DNA from: JACKAL01 sp964400355
GTDB lineage: Bacteria > Bdellovibrionota > Bdellovibrionia > Bdellovibrionales > JAGQZY01
Length of the DNA: 64,000 nucleotides
Reading direction: 5' to 3'
NCBI GenBank assembly: GCA_964400355.1
Contig: CAYNTO010000010.1
Coordinates: forward strand, 1 to 64,000
The notes under the pieces are model-generated. The model was not told the origin of the DNA, ran no database searches, and worked only from the letters and a program-made list of their open reading frames with translations. Below, piece by piece: positions 30,652 to 39,864 of the stretch (the first letter of the stretch is position 1; every line of letters starts with the position of its first letter). The translations under genes and the position numbers were made by a program.

Positions 30652-33648
30652 GTGACACCTAATTTCCTGTCTCATTTTCGCACTCTCCTCTTTGGCGCCA
30701 TTGCCGTGACACTACTGTCGTGCAAAAAAAGCGACAGCGCATTTGATATTTTAGGCGGAGACGACACCAACATTGACCAACTCACAATCGAACAAACTCT
30801 TCCCGATGTCGCCTCTCTCACTTTGGAAGTGGGACAAGACGAAACTTTTTTTGTTTTGGCAAAAGCTCCCAGCCAGCGCACAGTGAGTTATTCGTGGCAA
30901 GTGGACGGCTCCTTAGTGAACACAACTGCGAGTTTTTTATTTGCGGCGACCAACCTCAATATCGGCGTGCACGAAATCAAAATTTCCGTGAGCGATGGGG
31001 TGGATGTGCGCGAGCGCGTATGGAGCGTAAAAGTGAATGGCGCGCCACTGATCACTCCAGTGACAACCGGGACACCCCGCGTATCATTAGGTGCCGCGGT
31101 TAATATATCTGCTACTGCTTCAGATCCCAACAACGACACCCTTATTTACACGTGGACGCTGAACGGTTTGTCCTCCTCCTATTTGGTCGGCACAACGGGA
31201 ACTGCCACTCTTACAGGTGACGCCAGCATCATAGGCGCGTTCACCATTACTCTCACTGTGAGTGATGGTACCGCCAGCACAAGTCACAGCTGGAATGCAG
31301 AAGCCAATTACTTTCCGCAAGCGTGTAACACACTCCAACAGAATCAAATTTGTACATACGGCGGTGGGCCGCACAAAGGCAATGGCCTGGCTCACAACAA
31401 CACCACTTATCCATTGCGCTTGCGACCTATTGGTCACGCGCAAGATGCTTTAGGGAACGTTTTCCTCTCTGACCTCGACAACAATGTGGTGTGGTATTGG
31501 AACAAAACGGCGTCTGATGTGACACGCATTGGAGTTGTTATTGCGGCAAACACTGTTCGTGTCGTGGCGGGCACAGGTGATGCTGCGAGTGGCGCGGCCG
31601 GTATTCCTGCACTCCAATCGGAACTGAACAACCCGCGTGGACTATGGTACAACGATCTCACAGACACACTTTATATTGCTGAATATTCTGGGAGCCGCGT
31701 AAAATATGTAAACTCCGCAGGAATTGTGTTCATTGGAATGGGCGCAGCAGGACTTCACACCGATGGATCGCTCGCATACAATCACAATTGTTCGAACCCG
31801 GCTACTCTCAGCTACTATAGTGGCAGCCTTTATGTTGCGTGCACTGGAGCTCACCGCGTGAAGCGCTGGGATTTGGCAACTGATCTAGCCTACATGACTG
31901 CGGGCACGGGATCCAACAACGTCACTGGCAACGGTGTGGCGCCGACGTCGGGTGGCGTGGGGAACGTGTACGGTTTACACGTGGATGCCACTGGAATTTA
32001 CATGACCTCACTCACTGGGCACAACGTACGCTACATCAATACGACGGGTGTTTCGCGCACTTTCTGGGCGGGCAATCCCGATCAAGTTATCGTTGGCAAC
32101 GGATTGATGAGCACCATCGCTGGCAATGGCGCCACAGGTGTTCCACCCGTAGCCGCCAATCCTCTCTCCATGCCTATCGGTAATCCATCGGGCATCGCTG
32201 TTCGAAATGGCGGAAATGAACTCTACGTCACGGCACGCTCACGCCATTCTATCGTACTCTTTAACAACACCGCCTCAGACATCACTATCGGTGGCCGCAC
32301 TTTCGTGGCAAAAACGGCTGGGCGCATGAACAGCGGCACAGCGAGCTACAACGGATCCTCAGTGGTTGTCCCGAGTGCTCACCTCAACGAACCTTATTCT
32401 ATTAGTGTTGATGTGCTAGACCCCACGCGTATTTTGTTTACAGATTATTCCAATTACCGATTGCGCGAAGTGGACTTAGCTCTCGAGCGCGTTGTCGCAT
32501 TGGCCGGAAGCGGGCGCGGCAAAAGTGGATATTACGGCGACCTACCACTGCCGACCATGGATCACTTATTCAATGTTCCCGGAGGCGTCGCGGTGGACAA
32601 CACTGCCGGTGAAGTCTACTTCGTAGATATGACGAACTACGGCGTTCGCCGCATCACTCGTTATGGAATCATCTCAACAGTAATGGGCAAAGGTGCTGGC
32701 GACCCAACGATCGATAACGATTTTGCGCCCAACCTGTTACTGCGCACCCAGTACGATGCCACGAACAACGTCATGAATGGCGTTGAGATCCTCAGCAATG
32801 GTTCTATTTTGCAAATCAATGGTGCTGGCCACAACTTCCGCTACTGGAATCGCACCCCTACTGACGACACCTTCTTTAACACGTTTATACAACAAGATCG
32901 CGTCAATACCGTTGGTGGAAATTATGTTGCTGGCGTTGGTAACGGCGCCTCTGGACAACAGGGTGTGGATACGCAACTCAATTTTCCGTCGTCCGTGCGC
33001 GCCTATGGAACATCACTGTTCGTTGTTGATTCAGCGAACCACTGTATTCGTGAACTCACAAGTACGGGAGTGATGAACAACGTGCTCGGCACGTGTGGAA
33101 CGTCGGGAGATCCTGTGAGCCAAAACCTCGCAGCCGGCTCAGCACTGTTCAATCGCCCGCGTGATATCGCTTTTGATAACAACGGCAATATGTTTCTCTC
33201 TGACTATTCCAATCACAAGATCCGCTTCTGGAACCGCGGGGCGATACCAGTCTCCATCGGCGCGATCACTGTCCCCGCCGGAAACGTGGCCACTATCGGC
33301 TGCTTCAGTGGCGGCACTGGCAGTGTTTCTGAAGGCGTTCTCGCCTCCACCTCCCGCTGCGACACTCCGACAGGTCTTGCATTTCAAACCGGCCGTCTCT
33401 GCTATTCGCAACGGGGCCGTCACAATGTTCGTTGTATTAACTTAACCACAGGAACCGTTAACACTGTGGCAGGTTATCCGGAGGCCTCTCCCCGCGCGGG
33501 AACGACTCTCGACTTCGCACAAGAGGGCGTTGCCGGCACACAAGCCACACTCAACAACCCTACGGGCCTCGCATTTGATAGTAATGGTGACTTGTACATT
33601 AGCGACTCGAGCAATCATGTGATCAAAAAGCTCAAGCTCTCGCCGTAA
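30652..33648 (+). CDS. Lipoprotein with PKD-like domains and NHL-type beta-propeller repeats
   Basis: A 998-residue surface or periplasmic lipoprotein. Signal sequence RTLLFGAIAVTLLSC carries the lipobox. Residues ~45-125 and ~130-215 look like PKD/Ig-like domains (VSYSWQVDGS, YTWTLNGL, ITLTVSDGTAS). From ~235 to the end there are repeated NHL-like units with phrases such as AQDALGNVFLSDLDNNVVWY, GLWYNDLTDTLYIAEYSGSR, VDNTAGEVYFVDMTNYGVRR, IAFDNNGNMFLSDYSNHKIR and LAFDSNGDLYISDSSNHVIK, enough for one or two six-bladed propellers. Such propellers bind proteins or glycans. The start GTG 30652 has no ideal Shine-Dalgarno. It is convergent with the next gene, 9 bp apart. Confidence 0.85.
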   Translation: MTPNFLSHFRTLLFGAIAVTLLSCKKSDSAFDILGGDDTNIDQLTIEQTLPDVASLTLEVGQDETFFVLAKAPSQRTVSYSWQVDGSLVNTTASFLFAATNLNIGVHEIKISVSDGVDVRERVWSVKVNGAPLITPVTTGTPRVSLGAAVNISATASDPNNDTLIYTWTLNGLSSSYLVGTTGTATLTGDASIIGAFTITLTVSDGTASTSHSWNAEANYFPQACNTLQQNQICTYGGGPHKGNGLAHNNTTYPLRLRPIGHAQDALGNVFLSDLDNNVVWYWNKTASDVTRIGVVIAANTVRVVAGTGDAASGAAGIPALQSELNNPRGLWYNDLTDTLYIAEYSGSRVKYVNSAGIVFIGMGAAGLHTDGSLAYNHNCSNPATLSYYSGSLYVACTGAHRVKRWDLATDLAYMTAGTGSNNVTGNGVAPTSGGVGNVYGLHVDATGIYMTSLTGHNVRYINTTGVSRTFWAGNPDQVIVGNGLMSTIAGNGATGVPPVAANPLSMPIGNPSGIAVRNGGNELYVTARSRHSIVLFNNTASDITIGGRTFVAKTAGRMNSGTASYNGSSVVVPSAHLNEPYSISVDVLDPTRILFTDYSNYRLREVDLALERVVALAGSGRGKSGYYGDLPLPTMDHLFNVPGGVAVDNTAGEVYFVDMTNYGVRRITRYGIISTVMGKGAGDPTIDNDFAPNLLLRTQYDATNNVMNGVEILSNGSILQINGAGHNFRYWNRTPTDDTFFNTFIQQDRVNTVGGNYVAGVGNGASGQQGVDTQLNFPSSVRAYGTSLFVVDSANHCIRELTSTGVMNNVLGTCGTSGDPVSQNLAAGSALFNRPRDIAFDNNGNMFLSDYSNHKIRFWNRGAIPVSIGAITVPAGNVATIGCFSGGTGSVSEGVLASTSRCDTPTGLAFQTGRLCYSQRGRHNVRCINLTTGTVNTVAGYPEASPRAGTTLDFAQEGVAGTQATLNNPTGLAFDSNGDLYISDSSNHVIKKLKLSP

Positions 33649-33656
33649 ATGGCGAG

Positions 33657-35705
33657 CTAGTACTCGTCAGTGCCTTTGACCGCCCGACTCGTCACCGAAA
33701 TTTTAATTCCACCCGTCGACAACAACTCAGGATAATCCATAATATACACAGGTTCGAAGGTTTCGGCCTCAGAGAGCTGCTCTTTGTTATCCTTAAAAAA
33801 GCCCGTAAGACCACTTATAAATCCCTTGTCCTGTGGCGTGCTAAGAAACTCAACGATCTTCGCCACAGATTGGCCCTGGCCAAGCATTTCCAATGATTTT
33901 AGCGGATAGTTGGAGTGCGAGAAAATCTCAATCAGGCTCGAGGTTCCAAAGTACCGCTTGGAACCAATGATATGTGGAAAGTCGCGAACTTGAGAATTTC
34001 TATCGCCGCGAGCCTCACGCACTGCAAGTGCACGACGGTAAACCAGGGTCCACGCCATCAACGTTTTTTCCGATGCGCATGAATTGTTCATAAGAAAGAG
34101 TGGCGACGGATTGACTTGGTAACGCCTGTCGAGCATTTTCGCCAAATCATCTGGCTTTAGAATAACACTCTCGAACATCTTCGAACTATCGGGTAGCAAA
34201 ACCGCCAAATGCAATGTGGTCTCATTACCCTTCAAATTTTTTACTTTTTTATCCATTCGAAGCAGTAAACTGTTTTTCGTTCCAACATGGAAGTAATTAA
34301 CGTCCATCGCATGCATTACAGGAAAGTAGGCATCCACTCGTGGAAGGTATTTTCCCATAAATTGCAAAGTGTCTACAGATTCAATGTCGCCTACTACTTC
34401 CCAACCGGTCAGCGACTTGACAAACATTCTTGCTGTTTCTACAGCGGTGCGATCGATCTCTGAGGTCAATGATATAGTCATTAGCGCGTGCACGTCACTT
34501 TTTGTGGAAAGATCCATTTCCCGAGGCGCTGGAATCGGATCCATGGGAAGGTTTTGAAACACAACTCGATAGTCCACCGAATTACAGGTTAAATTGACCG
34601 CACTAAAGCCCTTACTGACAAACTGCTGGAGATTACGACTGGGATTCCACCACTCGATCAGATCTGTACCATTATACCCGCGGTACCATACCTGATCACC
34701 ACTGACCTGCGTCTTACGACTATCAAACATCCCATTTGCACATAACAAGGTAACAGCGCTATCGTTGCGAATCATGGAAACGCTGGGAAGCTTGTTCACC
34801 GCCTCGTTGCCTTTACCCATCATGTGAAACAATCGCGCCAGGCCCTTTTGACTCAGTTTGCTGATCTGTATTTTATTAAGTAACTCTCCACTCTCGAGAT
34901 CCGTGCCCATTCCTTTGCGAATTATCAAGGACGTGGTGTAGGTGGCCAGCAGATCGAAAGGTTCAATTTTAGATGCCTCGTCCGTGCGATCAGTGTTTGT
35001 CGTAAATTTGTCAGTAATACTTTTGGGCAGCGCATGAAACATTTTATAGAATTCGACGCGGTTGGTATTTATGGCTGCAGTTAATATCTGAACGTGATTT
35101 TCCAATTTTTTATTCGTGTATACATGGTAACCATATTGCCCGTCGTACCTGACTCCTTCGGGCTTTTTCGGAAACATTAAAAGAGCATCGCGCACTTCTG
35201 ATTCATCGTGAAACGCGGAAACCCACCGGCAGGTGTTCATCATGAGAAACGTGGATACATAAAACCGATCGCCCACATGGGCGGCACCCAAGAAACAAAT
35301 TTTGGCCAGCTCGTCCCGCTGAGCCCTTGTAAAGCGATTTAAAATGATTTCATGGAACTGACTGAGTTTTAATGGATGATCTTCAGTTTCAGCCAATAGC
35401 GGAGCAATTGCAGCGCTCTCTGATGGCGTATCGACGGCCTCCATGATTTGCGCCACCTTCAACATAGCATCGCTTGGGGAAATATCGGAAGCATCGTTAA
35501 TAGGTAGTCTCACCACCTTAAAAACGTCGGCTTCCTTAGAACGAAAATCCAAAACGTATTTGAAATATCGAACTATCTCTTCTTCACTTATTGCCTTCGA
35601 ACTCTCATTTGCGGGCCGGCGCTCTAAAAATGGATTGTGAGATGGGGTCGCACAGGAGAGAACAACACCAATAAGACCAATAAAAATTATATTCCTTATG
35701 ATCAC
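33657..35705 (-). CDS. Lipoprotein of unknown function, possible caspase/CHAT-like C-terminal region
   Basis: A 682-residue lipoprotein; the signal MIIRNIIFIGLIGVVLSC ends in a lipobox. The N-terminal ~300 residues are helical. Further on, ETTLHLAVLLPDSS, a segment DDLAKMLDRRYQ and PLFLMNNSCASEKTLMAW are arranged like the His and Cys motifs of CHAT/caspase-fold proteases, where an N-x-C-x-S phrase carries the nucleophile. The usual His-Gly after the first strand is not visible, so this is a weak suggestion. No other domain is recognised. It converges with the NHL gene and is separate from the Mot operon upstream. Confidence 0.7.
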   Translation of the reverse strand: MIIRNIIFIGLIGVVLSCATPSHNPFLERRPANESSKAISEEEIVRYFKYVLDFRSKEADVFKVVRLPINDASDISPSDAMLKVAQIMEAVDTPSESAAIAPLLAETEDHPLKLSQFHEIILNRFTRAQRDELAKICFLGAAHVGDRFYVSTFLMMNTCRWVSAFHDESEVRDALLMFPKKPEGVRYDGQYGYHVYTNKKLENHVQILTAAINTNRVEFYKMFHALPKSITDKFTTNTDRTDEASKIEPFDLLATYTTSLIIRKGMGTDLESGELLNKIQISKLSQKGLARLFHMMGKGNEAVNKLPSVSMIRNDSAVTLLCANGMFDSRKTQVSGDQVWYRGYNGTDLIEWWNPSRNLQQFVSKGFSAVNLTCNSVDYRVVFQNLPMDPIPAPREMDLSTKSDVHALMTISLTSEIDRTAVETARMFVKSLTGWEVVGDIESVDTLQFMGKYLPRVDAYFPVMHAMDVNYFHVGTKNSLLLRMDKKVKNLKGNETTLHLAVLLPDSSKMFESVILKPDDLAKMLDRRYQVNPSPLFLMNNSCASEKTLMAWTLVYRRALAVREARGDRNSQVRDFPHIIGSKRYFGTSSLIEIFSHSNYPLKSLEMLGQGQSVAKIVEFLSTPQDKGFISGLTGFFKDNKEQLSEAETFEPVYIMDYPELLSTGGIKISVTSRAVKGTDEY

Positions 35706-35786
35706 TAAGCCCCCACCGTTGGCCCCATCGTATCACTAAGGAAAATCACTTGGGTATTCGGCCTGGACTTTAAGCGAGAAGGGAAT

Positions 35787-36350
35787 CTAGAGTTCGATCC
35801 CTATGCCGATGAGGAAATTGATCTGTGTCGCTGTGGCATCGCCCGAGCCGTAGAGAGTGTCGTAACGGCCTTCAAAGCTCAATAACCAATTCGAGGAGTA
35901 GTTGTAGTCTACGCCGACGCTAAGGCCGGGGCCCACGTATCCCGATTGCAAAGCGATATTAAAATCACGCTGGCGAAAAAATAAGCCGGCATAAGGTCGC
36001 CATCGTTCATTCACGCGGACAAAGGTGTCTTCTGTCTGTGTATCGACGCGTGTTGCATCTGTAAACGGATAGTAGCGAACACCTGCATCGATACCAAAGC
36101 CACTGCTTCCTGAAATACCATCGCTTAGCAAAAGATTGGCTCCTACCACACCCAATAAATGGCGTGCGAAGCTATAGCCGATTTCGAGCGAGTAGGCACC
36201 AAAGCCACTGCTCGACTCCGGTCTGCCGCGAACGTTCTCAGTGTCAAAGGACCAATACCCTGCTTTTGCAGAAATAATTGTGTTCTCAGCCTGAGCCTGA
36301 CTCGCCAACAGCGATGCTGCTAGAATGACGAATGTTTTAAGCAGCGGCAC
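35787..36350 (-). CDS. Outer-membrane beta-barrel protein, last gene of the Mot/FliG-like operon
   Basis: A 187-residue exported protein (signal LLKTFVILAASLLASQAQA) with alternating hydrophobic strands typical of small eight-stranded barrels: YSLEIGYSFARHLLGVVGAN, GFGIDAGVRYYPFTDA, WRPYAGLFFRQRDFNIALQS, GLSVGVDYNYSSNWLLSFEG and a last strand INFLIGIGIEL. The final residue is leucine rather than phenylalanine. It starts at GTG 36350, 14 bp inside the end of the FliF/FliG-like gene, so it is translationally coupled. Its location suggests it is the outer-membrane part of that machine. Confidence 0.8.
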   Translation of the reverse strand: MPLLKTFVILAASLLASQAQAENTIISAKAGYWSFDTENVRGRPESSSGFGAYSLEIGYSFARHLLGVVGANLLLSDGISGSSGFGIDAGVRYYPFTDATRVDTQTEDTFVRVNERWRPYAGLFFRQRDFNIALQSGYVGPGLSVGVDYNYSSNWLLSFEGRYDTLYGSGDATATQINFLIGIGIEL

Positions 36351-38028
36351 TGTTCGAGTCGCTTTCCGTGCTTGATGTCGCAGCTTTTGCTACACCGTGC
36401 ACTATTGCACATTGTTCAGCAATAAATCTTTTTGCTACGATTTTTCTATCCCCAACATCCGGCAATTGCTTAATCTGTTCGGTCATTGAACGCACCAGGA
36501 ATTTTTGACGGTCAGTAAAGTACATCATAATTTTATCGATCTCGTCACGGTCACAATCGATCAAAGCCGCAGCCCAATCTTCCAGAGACACATCGACGGC
36601 AAGCTTCTTAAGAGTATCCACAGAGGATTCGAATACACGGTAAAATGGGTGGCGCTTTTTTATAATGTTCGAACTCTCGGGAAGAGTGCGATACACCTCA
36701 CGTTCATCTTTAGTGACAGCAGCGTTTAAATACTTCACCAAATCCGCCTCGAGGAACAGGAGGCTTACATCGGATTCGTCACGAAGGGCTTTGATCTCCA
36801 CCGCTTTTTTATAAACTTCCTTGCGCAATGCCTCGGGTATAACTTTTTTGCCCTGACGGCTTTTGTCGATGATTTTACCCCATTCACCGGGATACATATA
36901 CTTACACACATTGATAACTACGGATTGCGGTAGCAGACTCAACACCGGTTCAGAGACGTCGAGAGACTTGCCTTTTAAGATCATGCCGATCTCACGCGGT
37001 GACAAGCGTGCCAAAGCGAGTGACAACATTTTTTCATCACTCGAAACCACGTTCTTTTGCGCCAAAAGTTCGGCCTTGCGCAACTCGTGGTGAGCGTCAG
37101 TGAGAATCATAAACATTTTGGAGTTCCATTGACCAGGTTGTGTTAATGCTTGTGTCCACCACGTGCCCGTACCCCAGCGAAATTGTTCTTTTACGACCTC
37201 TGCGTTCATTTCAACAAGAATTGCACCCATTGCCGAAGGAAGCTGCTCCCCCCACTTCTCAATGAACGACAACGTTTTGCCGTCGAGATCATTAAAAAAT
37301 GGACGCGTCTTTTCTAAAAGATCTGTAATCTGCTCGCGCTCGTTATCAGAGCCAACGAAATCTTTTTTCCCTATTTCCGAGTCGAAGGATTTTTTACCCT
37401 GATTCACTGCCATAGACTGGCCAGCGAATGCATCTGTAGATTTGCTAATATTTTTTAATGGTTCCGCTAAGCCGCGAACCAGGCTGTGCACGCTCATGCG
37501 TGTGACAACCATAAACATGAGGATCAACAAAAGAGGTACACCGAGGGCAATGCCGTAAATGTAATTTTTGGGGATCACTTCATTTTGTGGCGACCAACTC
37601 ATCTGCGTAACCTCAATACGGTCCGTGGCGGCATTGAGCTTGAGATGCTGGAAGAGGTCTTCTTTAAATTTCGCAAACTCGTCACTTGTTATGTGCGCGT
37701 CCACTTCCACTTTGATATAGACGTTCTTGAGATAAGGTAAAAATGACGCCAGCGGGAGATCCGTGCGGTCCCAAAAGTCATTGCCTGTTTCGGTCACATC
37801 CAGGTACGGAAGATTGGTGGTCTTGCGGTCAGCAAGCTCGCCGCGCTTTACATTACGAGTATCTCCTGTGTCGACTTTTACGTACACGGTGTAGGGACGC
37901 TGTGGAAAGCGGGTCTGAATAAAATCAGACGTCTTCTTATTGTAATAGTCCTCGATCTCCGGAATGATGGAGGCCATTGTTGAGCTCGCCATCACCAGTA
38001 AGACAAAAAACATCACTAATCTTTTCAT
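36337..38028 (-). CDS. Membrane protein joining a FliF RBM3-like domain to a FliG-like region
   Basis: A 563-residue protein with signal peptide (1-19), periplasmic part (~20-153), one membrane helix (~155-176, IYGIALGVPLLLILMFMVV) and a long cytosolic part. Residues ~98-145 (LKNVYIKVEVDAHITSDEF ... LNAATDRIEVTQM) follow the pattern of the RBM3 domain of FliF before its second helix. Residues ~247-273 (EKWGEQLPSAMGAILVEM) resemble the FliG middle-domain EHPQ helix, and ~478-545 (SLEDWAAALIDCDRDEIDKI, YFTDRQKFLVRSMTEQI, KIVAKRFIAEQCAIV) align with the FliG torque helix and C-terminus. The conserved Asp pair of FliG is not kept. It overlaps motB as ATGA and follows motA-motB, so it is the likely rotor partner of that stator. 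Homology is judged by eye. Confidence 0.7.
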   Translation of the reverse strand: MKRLVMFFVLLVMASSTMASIIPEIEDYYNKKTSDFIQTRFPQRPYTVYVKVDTGDTRNVKRGELADRKTTNLPYLDVTETGNDFWDRTDLPLASFLPYLKNVYIKVEVDAHITSDEFAKFKEDLFQHLKLNAATDRIEVTQMSWSPQNEVIPKNYIYGIALGVPLLLILMFMVVTRMSVHSLVRGLAEPLKNISKSTDAFAGQSMAVNQGKKSFDSEIGKKDFVGSDNEREQITDLLEKTRPFFNDLDGKTLSFIEKWGEQLPSAMGAILVEMNAEVVKEQFRWGTGTWWTQALTQPGQWNSKMFMILTDAHHELRKAELLAQKNVVSSDEKMLSLALARLSPREIGMILKGKSLDVSEPVLSLLPQSVVINVCKYMYPGEWGKIIDKSRQGKKVIPEALRKEVYKKAVEIKALRDESDVSLLFLEADLVKYLNAAVTKDEREVYRTLPESSNIIKKRHPFYRVFESSVDTLKKLAVDVSLEDWAAALIDCDRDEIDKIMMYFTDRQKFLVRSMTEQIKQLPDVGDRKIVAKRFIAEQCAIVHGVAKAATSSTESDSNSAAA

Positions 38029-39107
38029 GGCTCATGTCCTTGGTTTCTGTTTTTCTTTAAATCTTTAATAATCTTTTTAATTTGTTCGTCGCTGTAAATG
38101 TCGCGCTCATGCAATTCGCGTTCAATGGCCCACTCGAGAGCACTTTGATACCATGGGCGCTCCTCGATCCACTCAAAGTAAGTGGCTGGTGCACGGGCGG
38201 CTGCTATTTTTTCGGAAACTTCAAGCTCCCCGACCCAGGCTTTTGCCGATGCAAGATAGCCTCTGAGCGCATCTGCGCCGGTGAGGACTTTCTGCTCCGG
38301 TACATTTATCTTTGCGACCTCAACGTCTTCGATAGCTTTTTTGTCACGGGTGTCTTCTTTTTTGGCGCTTTTAGCGTCCGCTTTTTCGGCATGCTCTAAA
38401 GGCTCTAAAACGATCGAAATTTTTCTTTGATTGGCGCTGGTTGTTTTCACTTCTCGAGAACCATCACTCTCGCCATAACCGGCAATGCGCATGTATTGCG
38501 TGGCAATTCCATGAGTCGACATAAAGCGAATGGCCGAAATCGAGCGAGCTGCGGAAAGCTCTAAATTATCCTTAAAACGACTGTGTTTCAGTGGCGAGTT
38601 GTCAGTATAGCCTCGCACCACCAAACGAAAAGAGCCTAAATGATTGCTCACCGCTTTGGTGAATTCTTCGAGGGCTTTTTTTCCATCCTTGGTGAGATCC
38701 ACTCGCCCCGACTTGAAAAATTCCACGTCAGGAAAATCCACCATAATGTTTTGTCCATATATATTGCTTTTTATTTTTAGACTATTTTGCACCTGGCTCG
38801 AAATGATCGGAAGATTGGCCTTTTGCGGACCGTGGTCGTCGGCCGAGCCGGGCTGCGACGTGGGCTCCCTGCCCTCTGTTTTGTGAGCAAAGTACTTGTC
38901 CAAATCTTTCTTGATCAGCTTCATATTGACCGTTTCAGACTTGATATTAAAAAACATAACAAAGAAAGCTAGTAGCAAGGTGATCATGTCACCGTAGCTA
39001 ATTTCCCAGGAGTTCTCGATCTCTGCCGAGTGCTGGCGTTCTTTCAATTTGTTGCGTACGAAAACATCATGCACTTTGCTCAAACCTTTCCTTAAGTCCG
39101 ATAACAT
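38025..39107 (-). CDS. MotB-like stator protein with long C-terminal tail
   Basis: A 360-residue inner-membrane protein. The single helix ENSWEISYGDMITLLLAFFV contains the proton-carrying aspartate (D40) of MotB. The OmpA-like peptidoglycan-binding domain spans ~118-235 (VEFFKSGRVDLTKDGKKALE, VRGYTDNSPLKHSRFKDN, LSAARSISAIRFM, RIAGYGESDG, QRKISIVLEP). After it come ~125 charged residues not found in standard MotB, ending in KKIIKDLKKNRNQGHEP. The start ATG 39107 has GAAGGA 8 nt upstream and overlaps motA by 41 bp. Stator role with the upstream MotA is well supported; the load it drives is not flagellar as far as the window shows. Confidence 0.9.
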   Translation of the reverse strand: MLSDLRKGLSKVHDVFVRNKLKERQHSAEIENSWEISYGDMITLLLAFFVMFFNIKSETVNMKLIKKDLDKYFAHKTEGREPTSQPGSADDHGPQKANLPIISSQVQNSLKIKSNIYGQNIMVDFPDVEFFKSGRVDLTKDGKKALEEFTKAVSNHLGSFRLVVRGYTDNSPLKHSRFKDNLELSAARSISAIRFMSTHGIATQYMRIAGYGESDGSREVKTTSANQRKISIVLEPLEHAEKADAKSAKKEDTRDKKAIEDVEVAKINVPEQKVLTGADALRGYLASAKAWVGELEVSEKIAAARAPATYFEWIEERPWYQSALEWAIERELHERDIYSDEQIKKIIKDLKKNRNQGHEP

Positions 39108-39864
39108 CCATGCGATCCTTCACATCCAGGAAGGAGTTCAACATTTCTTGAATTACAAGTGGTGATTTTTTATCGTAAATCATCAATAAACCTTCCACTT
39201 GGAGTTCGCGGAATACTTTTTGGTCTTCGGCGCGGAACGTAAAGTGTTCGGCAATGGGTGCTAAAATAAAGTTGGCAAATGCCAACCCATAAAGAGTTGC
39301 AACCAGAGCGAGGGCCATCTTCATGGCAATTTCCGATGCAGAGGCTCCATCCCCCACTGTGCGCATAAGGCTCACCAGACCTAAAACCGTTCCAACAAGG
39401 CCAAACGCGGGTGGATACTTAGCAAGTTTGCGAAATAAGCCAATATGGTCTTCTTCACGCTGACGAGCGCGGTAAATACGCTCGGTCATGATGTTCTTAA
39501 AATCATTGCGTTCAATATCGAGGAGATATAGTTCCAGACATTCTTTAAGGAAGGGCTCTGTCTTGGGGTTATCCACCAAATCGCGAATTGCGGCTTTAGA
39601 GGATTGCGCCGCTTGAGCGGTTTTGACCAGCGTTTCAACCGTTTTCTCGTACTGATTCTTCTTCTCAAAAATCATTTTAAACGGCGACACTACTAATGTG
39701 AGCAAATAACTGATCGGAAAGGAGATCATCGTTACTGTGATCGTTCCACCCAGCACGATAATCAATGCCACTTCGTCAAAGTAGAACTCTATTCCCACGC
39801 CGAGTGCGTGGAAGGCGGCCCGCACTGCAAATGCAAATACAATGAAACCTAAAAAATGTGTCAT
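39067..39864 (-). CDS. MotA-like stator protein
   Basis: A 265-residue protein with four membrane helices: two near the N-terminus (1-24, 32-55), then a cytosolic loop (~60-145) and helices at ~149-170 (YPPAFGLVGTVLGLVSLMRT) and ~182-203 (MALALVATLYGLAFANFILA). The proline of helix 3 and the loop charges (RARQREEDH) match MotA/PomA. It couples ion flow to torque with MotB. Its ATG shares one base with the stop of the upstream lipoprotein gene (TAATG). It belongs to a five-gene coupled set without other flagellar genes, so the gene symbol is withheld. Confidence 0.92.
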   Translation of the reverse strand: MTHFLGFIVFAFAVRAAFHALGVGIEFYFDEVALIIVLGGTITVTMISFPISYLLTLVVSPFKMIFEKKNQYEKTVETLVKTAQAAQSSKAAIRDLVDNPKTEPFLKECLELYLLDIERNDFKNIMTERIYRARQREEDHIGLFRKLAKYPPAFGLVGTVLGLVSLMRTVGDGASASEIAMKMALALVATLYGLAFANFILAPIAEHFTFRAEDQKVFRELQVEGLLMIYDKKSPLVIQEMLNSFLDVKDRMDVIGLKERFEQSA

